The notes: generated from the sequence alone by a model not told the origin. A stretch of 64,000 bases of DNA from Prevotella sp. (GCA_017470055.1 JAFUFD010000088.1:124001-188000); one strand, 5' to 3'. Numbered from the stretch's first letter, positions 46,333-54,741 are shown. Translations and numbers: made by a program.

Positions 46333-47598
46333 ATGAAAAAGGAAGTAGAACTAAAAGACCATATTGTGAGACAGTTTGCAGAATACGCTGATATTGAAGT
46401 ATGTCCAGAACCTAATCCATTCCATGTGTGTGGTATGTCTGCTTTATTTCCAGATATTACAGTGGAGTTTGGAGGTGAAGTGTTTGCAATTATTGAGTTG
46501 AAGGTGTCTCCTACTTCTATGGATGAGTTAAAAGAGAGGCTAAAAGTATATTTTGATGTCTTTAACAAAGCAGGAAAGAACTTATCTTTTTATGCAGTTG
46601 TTAATGGACTATACTATTATTATGATGGAAAAAAGATTCGGAGCAATAAAGAAAGTGTTGTCCTTGAGCGGCTTAGTCGATCTATTGCGAAAACAGCGAA
46701 AAGTGGTTCTGAGTATGTGAAGCCGATAGAGAATGTTGTTACAGGCAAAAAGGAGTGGGGCAGATATGCCGAGGTGTTAGTACACCATCTCAAGACTGGA
46801 AAGAATTTAAAACGTCATGGTCGCTATTTGTTTTTAGGAAGAAAAGCGGAGATGGCACTTATGCAGGATCTTTTGATGTTGGAAAAGAATACAAATGCCT
46901 TGAATTCATTTTGCAGATTCTCCTCGACAAAGACTGTACTGACATCACTTTACAATCAGTCTTTTCGGCTATACGCTCCAGAGGCGATGAATGATGAATA
47001 TGAGACAAAAGTTATTCAAGACTATCACGCTTTGAGAGAGACCCCAAAGTACATTAGCGAATATGCTAATAAAGGTTACGTCATGTGCTTCACGGAAAAA
47101 GAAAGAATGGACAAGTTGTTCAATTGGCACATGTATGGAGACCAAGGAAAGGGTATCTGCATGAACGTGAAAAGGAAGCAGGACTTTTCCAATGAAAAAG
47201 ACTTCATTGCTCCTGTAGTTTATATCAAGAAAGGAAAAAATGACAAGGATTCCCTATTGAGTTTTTTAGATGGACTGATGTCTATAGAGATTGCCGACGG
47301 TCTTATGTTTACTTTCCGCTTATGGCATTACTGGAAATACTTTTTCAAATACGATTTTTATAAGGAGGAGAACGAAATACGTTGGTTGCATATATCGCCC
47401 TCGCCAAAAGAGAAAACGGAATGGTCTGATTTTACTCAAAGTGTTGTTCACTATATAGAGAAAGATATTGACCAATTGCCTTTTACTATTACTCATTTGA
47501 CACTTGGTCCCAAATGTTCTTGTACAAAAGCGGTAGTAGCCAAATTGTTAAGTGAGCCGATAAAGGTTGAAAAGTCACAGATAGTCGGCTATCGGTAG
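46333..47598 (+). CDS. Predicted PD-(D/E)XK nuclease - DUF2971 fusion
   Basis: A 421-residue cytoplasmic protein in two parts. The N-terminal region has a restriction-endonuclease-like core: Asp41 (ALFPDITVEF) and Glu55-x-Lys57 (FAIIELKV), as in HsdR-type N-termini. From about residue 190 to the end it resembles DUF2971: FRLYAPEAMNDEYETKV, YVMCFTEKERMDKLFNWHMY and GDQGKGICMNVKRK. Nuclease activity and a defence role are inferences. It is AT-rich and sits between two zinc-ribbon membrane proteins on the same strand, with only 40-50 bases on each side. Confidence 0.72.
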   Translation: MKKEVELKDHIVRQFAEYADIEVCPEPNPFHVCGMSALFPDITVEFGGEVFAIIELKVSPTSMDELKERLKVYFDVFNKAGKNLSFYAVVNGLYYYYDGKKIRSNKESVVLERLSRSIAKTAKSGSEYVKPIENVVTGKKEWGRYAEVLVHHLKTGKNLKRHGRYLFLGRKAEMALMQDLLMLEKNTNALNSFCRFSSTKTVLTSLYNQSFRLYAPEAMNDEYETKVIQDYHALRETPKYISEYANKGYVMCFTEKERMDKLFNWHMYGDQGKGICMNVKRKQDFSNEKDFIAPVVYIKKGKNDKDSLLSFLDGLMSIEIADGLMFTFRLWHYWKYFFKYDFYKEENEIRWLHISPSPKEKTEWSDFTQSVVHYIEKDIDQLPFTITHLTLGPKCSCTKAVVAKLLSEPIKVEKSQIVGYR

Positions 47599-47644
47599 TC
47601 AAAAATATATTGAGGTTGGATCCAAATATTAAAAACTATAGGAA

Positions 47645-48808
47645 ATGAAAAGATGTCAAAAATGTGGGATGGAAATTGATAGCGATGCTCTATTCTGTCC
47701 AGAATGCGGAAGCAAACAAGAGATTCAGAGAACATGTGTTAATTGTGGAGAAGTGATAGAGGACGATAGTGACTTCTGTCCTTATTGCGGAACCCGTCAA
47801 GAAGCAGAGAGCCAAACATATTCTGATTCTAAAGCAACGTCTCCTATTGTGGAGGATACCGCTATAGATTCCAAGGAAGAAGAAACACCGATATATGACG
47901 ATGAGAGTAGTCAACAATTAAGGAAATGGTTATGGATTATAGTTGCGGTAGTTCTTATAGGAATAATTGGCGGTTCTTATTATTGGCATACCCAAAGAAG
48001 TGTAGCGTCAGATAATGCAAATGATTCAATATCTGTTGCGATAGATTCGCCCAATGACAGCGAAGTGCAAATACCTTCCGTTCAACGTATAGGTATTATG
48101 TTCGATGACATGAGTGAAGGCAAGAAGTCTGTCTTAACAGATTATGGTTTTACTTTGATTGACACAAAAACCAAAAAGGAAACAGAAATTGAAGATGAGA
48201 ACGAATATGAATATACAATCACCAAAGAAGTGTATAAACTCCCAACGAATAATTCCACATCCTTTATAGTAACTTATATATCTGCAAAGAATCATGGGGA
48301 TCCAAGTATGACAATAGAATGTGACAGAAGGACTTGGAATGCAAAGAAAGAGGAAGCGGAAACAACACTGAAAGTTTTTATTGGAAACTCTTATTGGATA
48401 TCTAATGGTAGTTTTATTGATTTCTCTGATCATGATAAGATATCAATAACAACAGAATGTAGTATCTCTTGGCCGTCTGAAGAAAACAGAAGAAATGTTG
48501 AAAATGAAACAAATACTTCTTATCGCCTTAGTGGGACGGTTTCAACATATCCCATTACCATGTATATTGAAATCAATGGAACACAAGTCACAGGCTACTA
48601 TTATTATGATCGGCAATATGAAAAGGTAGGTGATGGGGCAAAACTTAACTTGTCTGGAACAAATAATAATGGACAACTTGACATAAACGAGACTGATGCT
48701 AATGGAACACCTACAGGACATTTCCTAGGAACATTGAGCAATGATGTTTTTAGAGGAGAGTTTATAAACACGAAAGGCAATCGAATGCCATTTGAAATGT
48801 CAAGGTGA
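47645..48808 (+). CDS. Double zinc-ribbon membrane protein
   Basis: A 387-residue protein with two tandem ribbons (Cys4/7/18/21 and Cys31/34/45/48; RCQKCGMEI, LFCPECGSK, TCVNCGEVI, DFCPYCGTR). An acidic linker and one transmembrane helix (about 95-113, WLWIIVAVVLIGIIGGSYYW) put about 270 residues outside. That outer part ends in a beta-rich domain (YPITMYIEINGTQVTGYYYY, GTPTGHFLGTLSNDVFRGEF) like those that read as small lipocalin/MORN-like repeats. Function unknown. Followed 3 bases later by the amidase gene. Confidence 0.78.
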   Translation: MKRCQKCGMEIDSDALFCPECGSKQEIQRTCVNCGEVIEDDSDFCPYCGTRQEAESQTYSDSKATSPIVEDTAIDSKEEETPIYDDESSQQLRKWLWIIVAVVLIGIIGGSYYWHTQRSVASDNANDSISVAIDSPNDSEVQIPSVQRIGIMFDDMSEGKKSVLTDYGFTLIDTKTKKETEIEDENEYEYTITKEVYKLPTNNSTSFIVTYISAKNHGDPSMTIECDRRTWNAKKEEAETTLKVFIGNSYWISNGSFIDFSDHDKISITTECSISWPSEENRRNVENETNTSYRLSGTVSTYPITMYIEINGTQVTGYYYYDRQYEKVGDGAKLNLSGTNNNGQLDINETDANGTPTGHFLGTLSNDVFRGEFINTKGNRMPFEMSR

Positions 48809-48811
48809 AGA

Positions 48812-49516
48812 ATGAAGAAATTTGCTATATGGATCATAGTCATTCTATTCTCTGCGTCGTTCGTGTCACTGGTATTAAGCCATGCACGAGGTGAAGAGAA
48901 GGAAATGACTTATGTGGAGATGAAAGAACCGTTAACTACAGTGACAGATACTGTAGCCACTGTTCATGATACTATAACCGCAGTTAAGGCTCATGTTGGC
49001 TATCAAGAGATAGATTATCCGACCCCCAAATTTGACAGAGATGCCGTAAATGATGTAAGAGGGGTCATCCTACATCATACTGCGGAGCCAACAGTTGATC
49101 GTTCGCTTGAAATTTTAACTACTAGAGTGAAAAGCGTGAGTACACATGTTGTTATTGATACGAATGGAACGCGATATATTTTGGCAAAGCCAGAGAAAAT
49201 AACCTATCATGCTGGGTTGTCTATACTCGATGGAAGAGAAAACTGCAACAACTTTACAATAGGAATTGAATTCCAGGGGAACACGTTGGTTGAGCCTTTG
49301 ACAGAGAACCAGATTTATAGTGCTATAGAGTATTTGAAACCCATTATCAAGAAATACGATATTCCTATAGAAAATATTGTAACCCATGAGATGGTTAGGG
49401 CTGCATATATGAAAAAGTATCCACACAAGAAATGCAGTGGTAAGGTTGATATAACACAAAAGGAGTACATCAGGTTTATGAACGCTCTGAAGTCGAGTTT
49501 GAGCGATAGTGGTTAA
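48812..49516 (+). CDS. Membrane-anchored N-acetylmuramoyl-L-alanine amidase (PGRP/T7-lysozyme type)
   Basis: A 234-residue protein with an N-terminal anchor (FAIWIIVILFSASFVSLVLS), a linker and an amidase_2/PGRP domain (about 75-228). Zinc-ligand candidates are His88 (VILHHTAEP), His192 (IVTHEMVRA) and Cys208 (KKCSGKVDI), the His/His/Cys set of T7 lysozyme and catalytic PGRPs. SVSTHVVIDTNGTRY and CNNFTIGIEFQGNTL are further family blocks. It should cut peptidoglycan stems in the periplasm. Its 3-base spacing from the ribbon protein suggests co-translation. Confidence 0.9.
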   Translation: MKKFAIWIIVILFSASFVSLVLSHARGEEKEMTYVEMKEPLTTVTDTVATVHDTITAVKAHVGYQEIDYPTPKFDRDAVNDVRGVILHHTAEPTVDRSLEILTTRVKSVSTHVVIDTNGTRYILAKPEKITYHAGLSILDGRENCNNFTIGIEFQGNTLVEPLTENQIYSAIEYLKPIIKKYDIPIENIVTHEMVRAAYMKKYPHKKCSGKVDITQKEYIRFMNALKSSLSDSG

Positions 49517-49576
49517 TGAGATAGTAATAATGAAAATAAATTGGTGTGGTTTTAATAATTTATTAATAGAGATTTT

Positions 49577-50074
49577 ATGAAGAAAACAATATCCGTTAAA
49601 TTACTTATTGCCTTTTATGCTTTGTTTTGTGGGTGTAATTCTCGTCAAAACTCGGCTATTGGTGTGGTTCAGACTTATGCGCAGAGCATCGTTAACATTG
49701 ATTTACATGGGGCAATTTCATGTATAGAAAATGGCGAGGAAGTCTTATCCTATGTAGCAGAAGCGGCTGGTACCTCTATGTCTGACATGGAAGATATGGT
49801 GCAAATGATAAGAAGTGCCTGCGCCAACGGTCTTGGACCGCAAATGAGTTACGAAATAGTCAGCCAGAACATCAATGGCGATTATGGAACTGTTTCTGTT
49901 GCTTTTACGATAGAAATGGGTTACGGCGAGCGTGCTGGTTCTCACACCTATACAGAGAACATACCTGTCTATCGGTATGGTGGTGTATGGTGGATTGGTG
50001 AGGGACATACGGAGGATATCATGGAATTGTGGTCAAGGATTAAGAATATTACCGAATTTTATGGCTCGTTTTAG
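49577..50074 (+). CDS. Lipoprotein with an NTF2-like (DUF4878-type) domain
   Basis: A 165-residue lipoprotein: signal ending ALFCGCNS with the lipid cysteine near residue 20, then an NTF2-like fold (AIGVVQTYAQSIVNIDLHGA at the start, YGTVSVAFTIEMGYGERAGS and VYRYGGVWWIGEGH as strands). This resembles DUF4878-type domains found in many Bacteroidetes lipoproteins. Function unknown. Last gene before a long non-coding tract. Confidence 0.75.
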   Translation: MKKTISVKLLIAFYALFCGCNSRQNSAIGVVQTYAQSIVNIDLHGAISCIENGEEVLSYVAEAAGTSMSDMEDMVQMIRSACANGLGPQMSYEIVSQNINGDYGTVSVAFTIEMGYGERAGSHTYTENIPVYRYGGVWWIGEGHTEDIMELWSRIKNITEFYGSF

Positions 50075-50239
50075 TAAGTGGCACAATCCTAAAGCAATAA
50101 TTATGAAGACTGATTATTTGAAAAAAATTGTGGCTCTGCCGAATTAACTTTAGAACATGACCAGACGGTCGCAGATTGAGAGGGAAAATATATTTTTTAA
50201 AGGTTGTCAGGTTGATAAAACATCGAAAACCACTTCCTA

Positions 50240-50260
50240 GACAACCTTTTTGAGGTTGTC
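50240..50260. terminator. Probable terminator after the lipoprotein gene
   Basis: GACAACC and GGTTGTC arms with a T-rich 7-base loop, about 165 bases after the stop codon. There is no good T-run after it, so the call is tentative. Confidence 0.4.
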
Positions 50261-50383
50261 ATATAAGGTTGCTGTTTGACGTGAGGAGACGGCTCTTTGC
50301 TTGTGGACAGGGGTATATACGCTCCTGTCCATTTTTGTTTATAACGATTCCTTACAAGATGAAAACCAAACTAACCCTGCTAT

Positions 50384-50483
50384 CCCTGCTACAGGAGGGC
50401 TGAAATGTCGATGTATAAAGGGTGGAGCCTGTAGCAGGGTTGAGACTAACCCTACTACAATGGTGCTACAGCCCTGCTACAGG
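50384..50483. repeat. Dispersed inverted/direct repeat CCCTGCTACAGG
   Basis: Perfect 12-base copies at 50384-50395 and 50472-50483, with a perfect inverse copy CCTGTAGCAGGG at 50428-50439. The two direct copies are 88 bases apart (four times 22). A partial copy with the same flank (CTAACCCT-CTA) is also present at 50371 and 50446. Confidence 0.75.
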
Positions 50484-50648
50484 AGATGAAGCCCCAACAT
50501 CCTCCCTTCGGAGGCGGCACCTGTGTATGATAAAGGCAGGAATGGCATCTACGTTGTGTAGGTGCCATCCTTTGCGTTTATTAGTCCCTATGTATTCAAT
50601 AATAAGTGCCGTTGTAATCAGTCGTTGGAATCATCCTTTTCGTTGTTC

Positions 50649-50729
50649 GACTCCAGTCGACAGGGTTGCTGACTCCAGTCGACAAGGATGCTGACTCCAG
50701 TCGACAGGTCTGTTGACTCTAAGTCGGCA
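50649..50729. repeat. Four-copy 22-bp tandem array with GACT-CC-AGTC core
   Basis: GACTCCAGTCGACA starts at 50649, 50671 and 50693, and a degenerate copy (GACTCTAAGTCGGCA) at 50715, all exactly 22 bases apart. The core is a hairpin (GACT/AGTC) overlapping the palindrome GTCGAC. The 8-base spacers are similar (GGGTTGCT, AGGATGCT, GGTCTGTT). Confidence 0.92.
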
Positions 50730-50833
50730 GGTATCTTCGACGAATTTTGTTGTCATAAATGTTGCAGTTTCTCGTGAGGAGGCTGGTATTTTACGTGAGG
50801 AGGCATTTTGTAGAGCGGGGCTTTTGGGGGATG

Positions 50834-51532
50834 TCATCTACATATCTGTGGGAAGGCAGAAAACAGTTCTAACGCCTGGGCTGTTTCTTCTATGAGTCTT
50901 GTTTTCACAAAGTTCTTAGTACGAGTGTCATCAATGACCTCGCCAAGTCCCTGCATCAAGAGTTTTGGACTTGCCTCACGAACTCGCTGAGCACATAATG
51001 CCGCATAGTCTGAAACTGTCTTCCCTGTTCTTTCTAAGATGATTTGCTCATTAATGCTGGCATGCTTCTTCTGCAAGAAAAACCAGACATCAAAGACATC
51101 GCGCGGAGAGAGCCTTTCACCCATGGCACATAACTTGTGAGCAAACATGTCGGGAATGGTAAGCACCTTGATATCAGTGCCTGCCAGCGTCATCGTCTCA
51201 TAGTGGTTGTCGTACTGCCGCGTCGAAATCTCAACCTTCAACATCCGTTCGCCTTTTCCATAGTTCAGGACCAAAACTGGTCCATAGTTTTTCTTGGCTT
51301 CATCATCGATGATACCAAAGCGTAGTAGGATATTGCGCACCTTATTATATACAATGTCCAACTTGTCAGTATCTAGCAGGTTCAAGTCAAGGTCTGTTGA
51401 AAATCTTGGCAAACCATGAAAGAACATCAAGGCAGTCCCCCCCTTAAACCCCAATACGTTACAAAGGTCCTTATCTTTATAGATCAGGCTCAAAATCTGC
51501 GCCATATACAATTTATGCTTTTGCTTATCCAT
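50834..51532 (-). CDS. AbiEii-type nucleotidyltransferase toxin
   Basis: A 232-residue toxin of the AbiE type IV toxin-antitoxin/abortive infection family. FKGGTALMFFHGLPRFSTDL is motif I (GG-T-L) with the metal-binding pair Asp47-x-Asp49, and FAHKLCAMGERLSPRDVFDV is the conserved K-x-A-x-x-x-R-x-x-x-RD block. It starts 6 bases after the antitoxin gene stop. Members transfer nucleotides to tRNA or other targets (family knowledge). All motifs are intact. Confidence 0.92.
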   Translation of the reverse strand: MDKQKHKLYMAQILSLIYKDKDLCNVLGFKGGTALMFFHGLPRFSTDLDLNLLDTDKLDIVYNKVRNILLRFGIIDDEAKKNYGPVLVLNYGKGERMLKVEISTRQYDNHYETMTLAGTDIKVLTIPDMFAHKLCAMGERLSPRDVFDVWFFLQKKHASINEQIILERTGKTVSDYAALCAQRVREASPKLLMQGLGEVIDDTRTKNFVKTRLIEETAQALELFSAFPQICR

Positions 51533-51538
51533 ATTATT

Positions 51539-52117
51539 TCATAGTTTGATGTTCATCAGTTTGGCTACTCGCTCATTAAGTATAGGGGAGCGATATAGGG
51601 GCAGCAATTCACGGATATTCTTGATGGAGAGCGGGTGAATATTGTCGAAATAGCAATTTCCCGCACTCAAGTACACCATGTCCAAGAAGGCTCGTTCCGC
51701 AGATGCCATCGCCACATTATCCCGCTGCTCAATACCTTCCATGCCTATCCACAATTCAGGATTGATCTTTCGGAAGAGATATTGCCTGCCGTCTATTTCA
51801 ATCTGTCGGCTGAGATAACTGACACTGCTGATGGTATCGTCCCACTGGAATATGACCCCAGTGCGCCCCAACACATACTCAAGTGAGATATAGGATGGAC
51901 GGAACAGGCTGCAAGCCATTTCCTGCTCATTATAATTCAGTTTGGTGTATATTCCTCTTCTGGGGTTCAGTATTTTCCCGTCGGCAACATGATAGTGAAG
52001 CGATTTGGTCAGTCTCAGGCTGTCGTCACTGCCCGTCATCAGCATCAGAGACTGTACGTTAAATACCGTTCTCGGGCTTGTCAGGATGGTTTGCAATAGA
52101 TTGGTTCGTGAACTCAT
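51539..52117 (-). CDS. AbiEi-type antitoxin / transcriptional regulator
   Basis: A 192-residue protein: an N-terminal winged-helix part (NLLQTILTSPRTVFNVQSLM, TKSLHYHVADGKILNPRRGI) and a C-terminal domain (YISLEYVLGRTGVIFQWDDT, SAERAFLDMVYLSAGNCYFD) as in AbiEi antitoxins. Family members repress their own promoter by binding inverted repeats; the inverted repeat at 52173-52197 over the -33 region is a fitting operator. Confidence 0.9.
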   Translation of the reverse strand: MSSRTNLLQTILTSPRTVFNVQSLMLMTGSDDSLRLTKSLHYHVADGKILNPRRGIYTKLNYNEQEMACSLFRPSYISLEYVLGRTGVIFQWDDTISSVSYLSRQIEIDGRQYLFRKINPELWIGMEGIEQRDNVAMASAERAFLDMVYLSAGNCYFDNIHPLSIKNIRELLPLYRSPILNERVAKLMNIKL

Positions 52118-52145
52118 GTTCTCAATAATTTGTATTTTCAGTTCA

Positions 52146-52223
52146 CAAAAGTAGGAATAAATTTTTTGATTTCCAAATATTTTAACGAATTATTTGGCTG
52201 TTTACGAAAGAATCCTATCTTTG
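52146..52223. promoter_or_regulatory. Divergent promoters with an inverted repeat over both -33 boxes
   Basis: Leftward (abiE): TTTG at 52177-52174 and TACTTTTG at 52153-52146, 20 bases apart. Rightward: TTTG at 52193-52196 and TATCTTTG at 52216-52223, 19 bases apart. The repeat CCAAATA (52173-52179) / TATTTGG (52191-52197) covers both -33 elements. Confidence 0.75.
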
Positions 52224-52247
52224 CAACAGAAAGGAGGTGGCATCTCG

Positions 52248-52295
52248 AAAATGCTCAAATAAATTTGGCATTTTGCTCACTTATTTGTATCTTTG
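52248..52295 (+). promoter_or_regulatory. Hairpin and second promoter before the 52317 lipoprotein
   Basis: Arms AAAATGCTCAAAT / ATTTGGCATTTT (52248-52274, one bulge) overlap a second promoter: TTTG at 52264-52267 and TATCTTTG at 52288-52295, 20 bases apart. The hairpin could attenuate transcripts from 52216. Confidence 0.6.
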
Positions 52296-52316
52296 CAGCG
52301 TCAAAAGTAAAAGAAG

Positions 52317-52793
52317 ATGAAGAAAGTTGCTTTTATATTCGTGACGATGATGATGTTGATAGCCTGCTCGGAGAGCGAGAAGCCATTCAACTATCGTGGA
52401 CTTCCCTTGGTCCTTACCAAGGGTCAGTTTGTTGACTCGATGCAGGCTCGTGGCTTCGCTATCGACAGTGCCGCCTCCGATAGCGGTAAAACGGTGGTGT
52501 TTGCCAGCAGTGCTGAGAAATACCGTGTGCTGATGGCACATAGTGGTGAGAAGATTATCGCCGTTCAGGAGAACTACGCCTTCTCGACCAACGACAGTAC
52601 CCGCCAGTTGTGGCAGGAGATTCGTGACGGTCTGGAGAAGGAACTGGGTGCATGGCCTGACTGTCCGATCCTGAAGGATGACCATAAGGTGGCCAAGTTC
52701 GATGCCTCCGACGGTATTATCACCGTAACCCTGGAGAACACCTACAAGCCGACCATGTCAGTGCGCTACGATCCGAAGACGATTAAAGAATAA
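52317..52793 (+). CDS. Lipoprotein of unknown function
   Basis: A 158-residue lipoprotein: MKKVAFIFVTMMMLIACSES with the lipid cysteine at residue 17. The mature part (PLVLTKGQFVDSMQARGFAI, GKTVVFASSAEKYRVLMAHS, DGIITVTLENTYKPTMSVRY) is mixed alpha/beta with no recognised family. It lies 46 bases before glmS and may be co-transcribed with it. Confidence 0.82.
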   Translation: MKKVAFIFVTMMMLIACSESEKPFNYRGLPLVLTKGQFVDSMQARGFAIDSAASDSGKTVVFASSAEKYRVLMAHSGEKIIAVQENYAFSTNDSTRQLWQEIRDGLEKELGAWPDCPILKDDHKVAKFDASDGIITVTLENTYKPTMSVRYDPKTIKE

Positions 52794-52839
52794 ACACAAC
52801 CAACGACACAACACAAACTTACGAGAGAGATTATAAAAT

Positions 52840-54684
52840 ATGTGTGGAATAGTAGGATACATAGGTCATCAAGACGCTTTCCCCATACTGATTAAAGGCT
52901 TGCGACGCTTGGAGTATCGTGGCTACGACTCCGCTGGTGTTGCCTTGATTAACGACGACGGCAACCTGAATGTGTGCAAGGCGAAGGGAAAGGTAGACAA
53001 TTTGGTAGAGTATTGTAGTGATAAGAACGTGAGTGGTACCATCGGTATCGCCCATACCCGTTGGGCTACTCATGGCGAGCCCTCCGCCGTCAATGCCCAT
53101 CCGCATTACTCTGAGTCGAAGAACCTTGCCATCATCCATAACGGCATCATCGAGAACTATGCCGACTTGAAGGAGAAACTGAAGGCGAAAGGAGTACAGT
53201 TCCGCTCCGATACCGATACGGAGGTGCTGGTGCAACTCGTGGAGTATATCATGGAGAAGAAGGAACTCGACCTGTTGACAGCCGTGCAGGTGGCACTCTA
53301 TCAGGTGATTGGCGCCTATGCCATCGCCATCATCGACAAGCGGGATCCCGACCAAATCATCGCCGCCCGCAAACAGAGTCCGCTGGTGGTGGGTATCGGT
53401 GAGGATGAGTTCTTCCTGGGCTCCGATGCCACCCCCATTGTAGAATATACGGACAAGGTGGTGTATCTGGAGGATGGTAATATCGCCGTGATTCGTCGTG
53501 GCGAGGATCTGAAGGTGGTCAGCATCCTCGGCGAGGAACAGGAACTTGCCGTGAAGAAGGTGGATATCAACCTCGGACAGTTGGAGAAGGGCGGTTTCCC
53601 GCATTTCATGCTGAAGGAGATCTTCGAGCAGCCCGACTGTCTGACGAACTGCATGCGTGGTCGTGTCAACGTAGATACGGATAATGTGGTGCTCTCGGCA
53701 GTGATTGACTATAAGCGACAGTTGCTTTCCGCACGTCGCTTCATCATCGTTGCTTGTGGTACGTCCTGGCATGCCGGCTTAATCGGTAAGCAGATGATAG
53801 AGCAACTCTGCCGCATCCCTGTCGAGGTGGAGTATGCGTCCGAGTTCCGCTATCGCCATCCAGTGATTACGAAAGAGGATGTGGTCATCGCCATCTCGCA
53901 GAGTGGTGAGACCGCCGATACCCTTGCCGCCGTACAACTGGCGAAAGAGGCAGGTGCCTTTATCTACGGAATCTGTAATGCTATCGGCTCCAGCATCCCA
54001 CGAGCCACTGATACAGGCTCGTATATCCACGTGGGACCCGAGATCGGTGTCGCCTCCACGAAGGCATTCACCGGTCAGGTCACCGTGCTCACGATGCTTG
54101 CCCTTGCCTTGGCGAAAGAGAAGGGTACCATCTCCAACGAAGACTATATGCATATCGTGAAGGAGTTGCACGAGATACCGGCAAAGATCAAGGAGGTGCT
54201 GCGGCTCAACGACCGTATCGCTGACCTCAGCCGTACCTTCACCTATGCCCGTAACTTCCTGTATCTGGGTCGTGGCTTCAGTTATCCGGTTGCCCTGGAG
54301 GGTGCCTTGAAACTGAAGGAGATATCGTATATCCATGCCGAGGGCTATCCCGCCGCAGAGATGAAACACGGACCTATCGCCCTGATAGACTCCGACATGC
54401 CTGTCGTCGTCATCGCCACCCATAATGCGATGTACGAGAAAGTCATCTCCAATATCCAGGAGGTGAAGGCACGTAAGGGTAAGGTCATCGCCATCGTCAG
54501 TGAGGGCGATGATACCATCAGCCATATCGCCGACGAGGTGATTGAGTTGCCAGATACGATAGAGTGTCTGGAGCCGCTATTGGCGACGATACCCTTGCAG
54601 ATGCTTGCCTATCATGTCGCTGTTTGCAAAGGTCTCAACGTCGACCAACCGAGAAACCTTGCTAAGAGCGTTACCGTTGAATGA
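52840..54684 (+). CDS. glmS: Glutamine-fructose-6-phosphate aminotransferase (isomerising)
   Basis: A 614-residue enzyme making glucosamine-6-phosphate from fructose-6-phosphate and glutamine, the first step to UDP-GlcNAc. Class II glutaminase domain with nucleophile Cys2 (MCGIVGYIG), RWATHGEPS and HNGIIENY; then two SIS domains (VACGTSWHAGLIGKQM, SQSGETADTLAA, VASTKAFTGQV) and the conserved end PRNLAKSVTVE. Complete, and no glmS ribozyme is recognisable upstream. Confidence 0.98.
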   Translation: MCGIVGYIGHQDAFPILIKGLRRLEYRGYDSAGVALINDDGNLNVCKAKGKVDNLVEYCSDKNVSGTIGIAHTRWATHGEPSAVNAHPHYSESKNLAIIHNGIIENYADLKEKLKAKGVQFRSDTDTEVLVQLVEYIMEKKELDLLTAVQVALYQVIGAYAIAIIDKRDPDQIIAARKQSPLVVGIGEDEFFLGSDATPIVEYTDKVVYLEDGNIAVIRRGEDLKVVSILGEEQELAVKKVDINLGQLEKGGFPHFMLKEIFEQPDCLTNCMRGRVNVDTDNVVLSAVIDYKRQLLSARRFIIVACGTSWHAGLIGKQMIEQLCRIPVEVEYASEFRYRHPVITKEDVVIAISQSGETADTLAAVQLAKEAGAFIYGICNAIGSSIPRATDTGSYIHVGPEIGVASTKAFTGQVTVLTMLALALAKEKGTISNEDYMHIVKELHEIPAKIKEVLRLNDRIADLSRTFTYARNFLYLGRGFSYPVALEGALKLKEISYIHAEGYPAAEMKHGPIALIDSDMPVVVIATHNAMYEKVISNIQEVKARKGKVIAIVSEGDDTISHIADEVIELPDTIECLEPLLATIPLQMLAYHVAVCKGLNVDQPRNLAKSVTVE

Positions 54685-54687
54685 TAC

Positions 54688-54725
54688 AAAGGGCGATTCG
54701 TCATTGACGTTTCGCCCTTCTTATT
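54688..54725 (+). terminator. glmS terminator
   Basis: AAGGGCGA (54689-54696) pairs with TCGCCCTT (54712-54719); GTCA/TGAC extends the stem inside the loop, and a T-rich tail follows. Confidence 0.8.
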
Positions 54726-54741
54726 AAGATATAGAATACAA

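Larger units (their letters stand above)
50075..50833. other. 760-base non-coding tract rich in hairpins and repeats
   Basis: No convincing gene. From left to right it holds AGGTTGTC (50201-50208) and the hairpin GACAACC/GGTTGTC (50240-50260), which may terminate the accessory operon; three copies of CCCTGCTACAGG in alternating orientation (50384, 50428 inverted, 50472); a CCTCC/GGAGG hairpin (50501-50514); GGCACCT/AGGTGCC (50516-50566); and the 22-bp array at 50649-50729. Small open frames here are broken and overlap the repeats. Confidence 0.7.

Noticed and set aside
50098..50147. 14-codon frame after the lipoprotein (MKTDYLKKIVALPN)
   Set aside because: Too short, with no supporting signals or known family; probably chance.
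50301..50694. Small forward frames in the non-coding tract after the lipoprotein
   Set aside because: They span inverted and direct repeats, overlap one another in different frames and lack any family resemblance.
50649..50729. CRISPR array
   Set aside because: Spacers are 8 bases and similar to one another; no cas genes.
52831..53772. 313-codon frame antisense to glmS
   Set aside because: Composition is His/Leu/Asp-rich as expected for the reverse of a biased coding frame; glmS is unambiguous.
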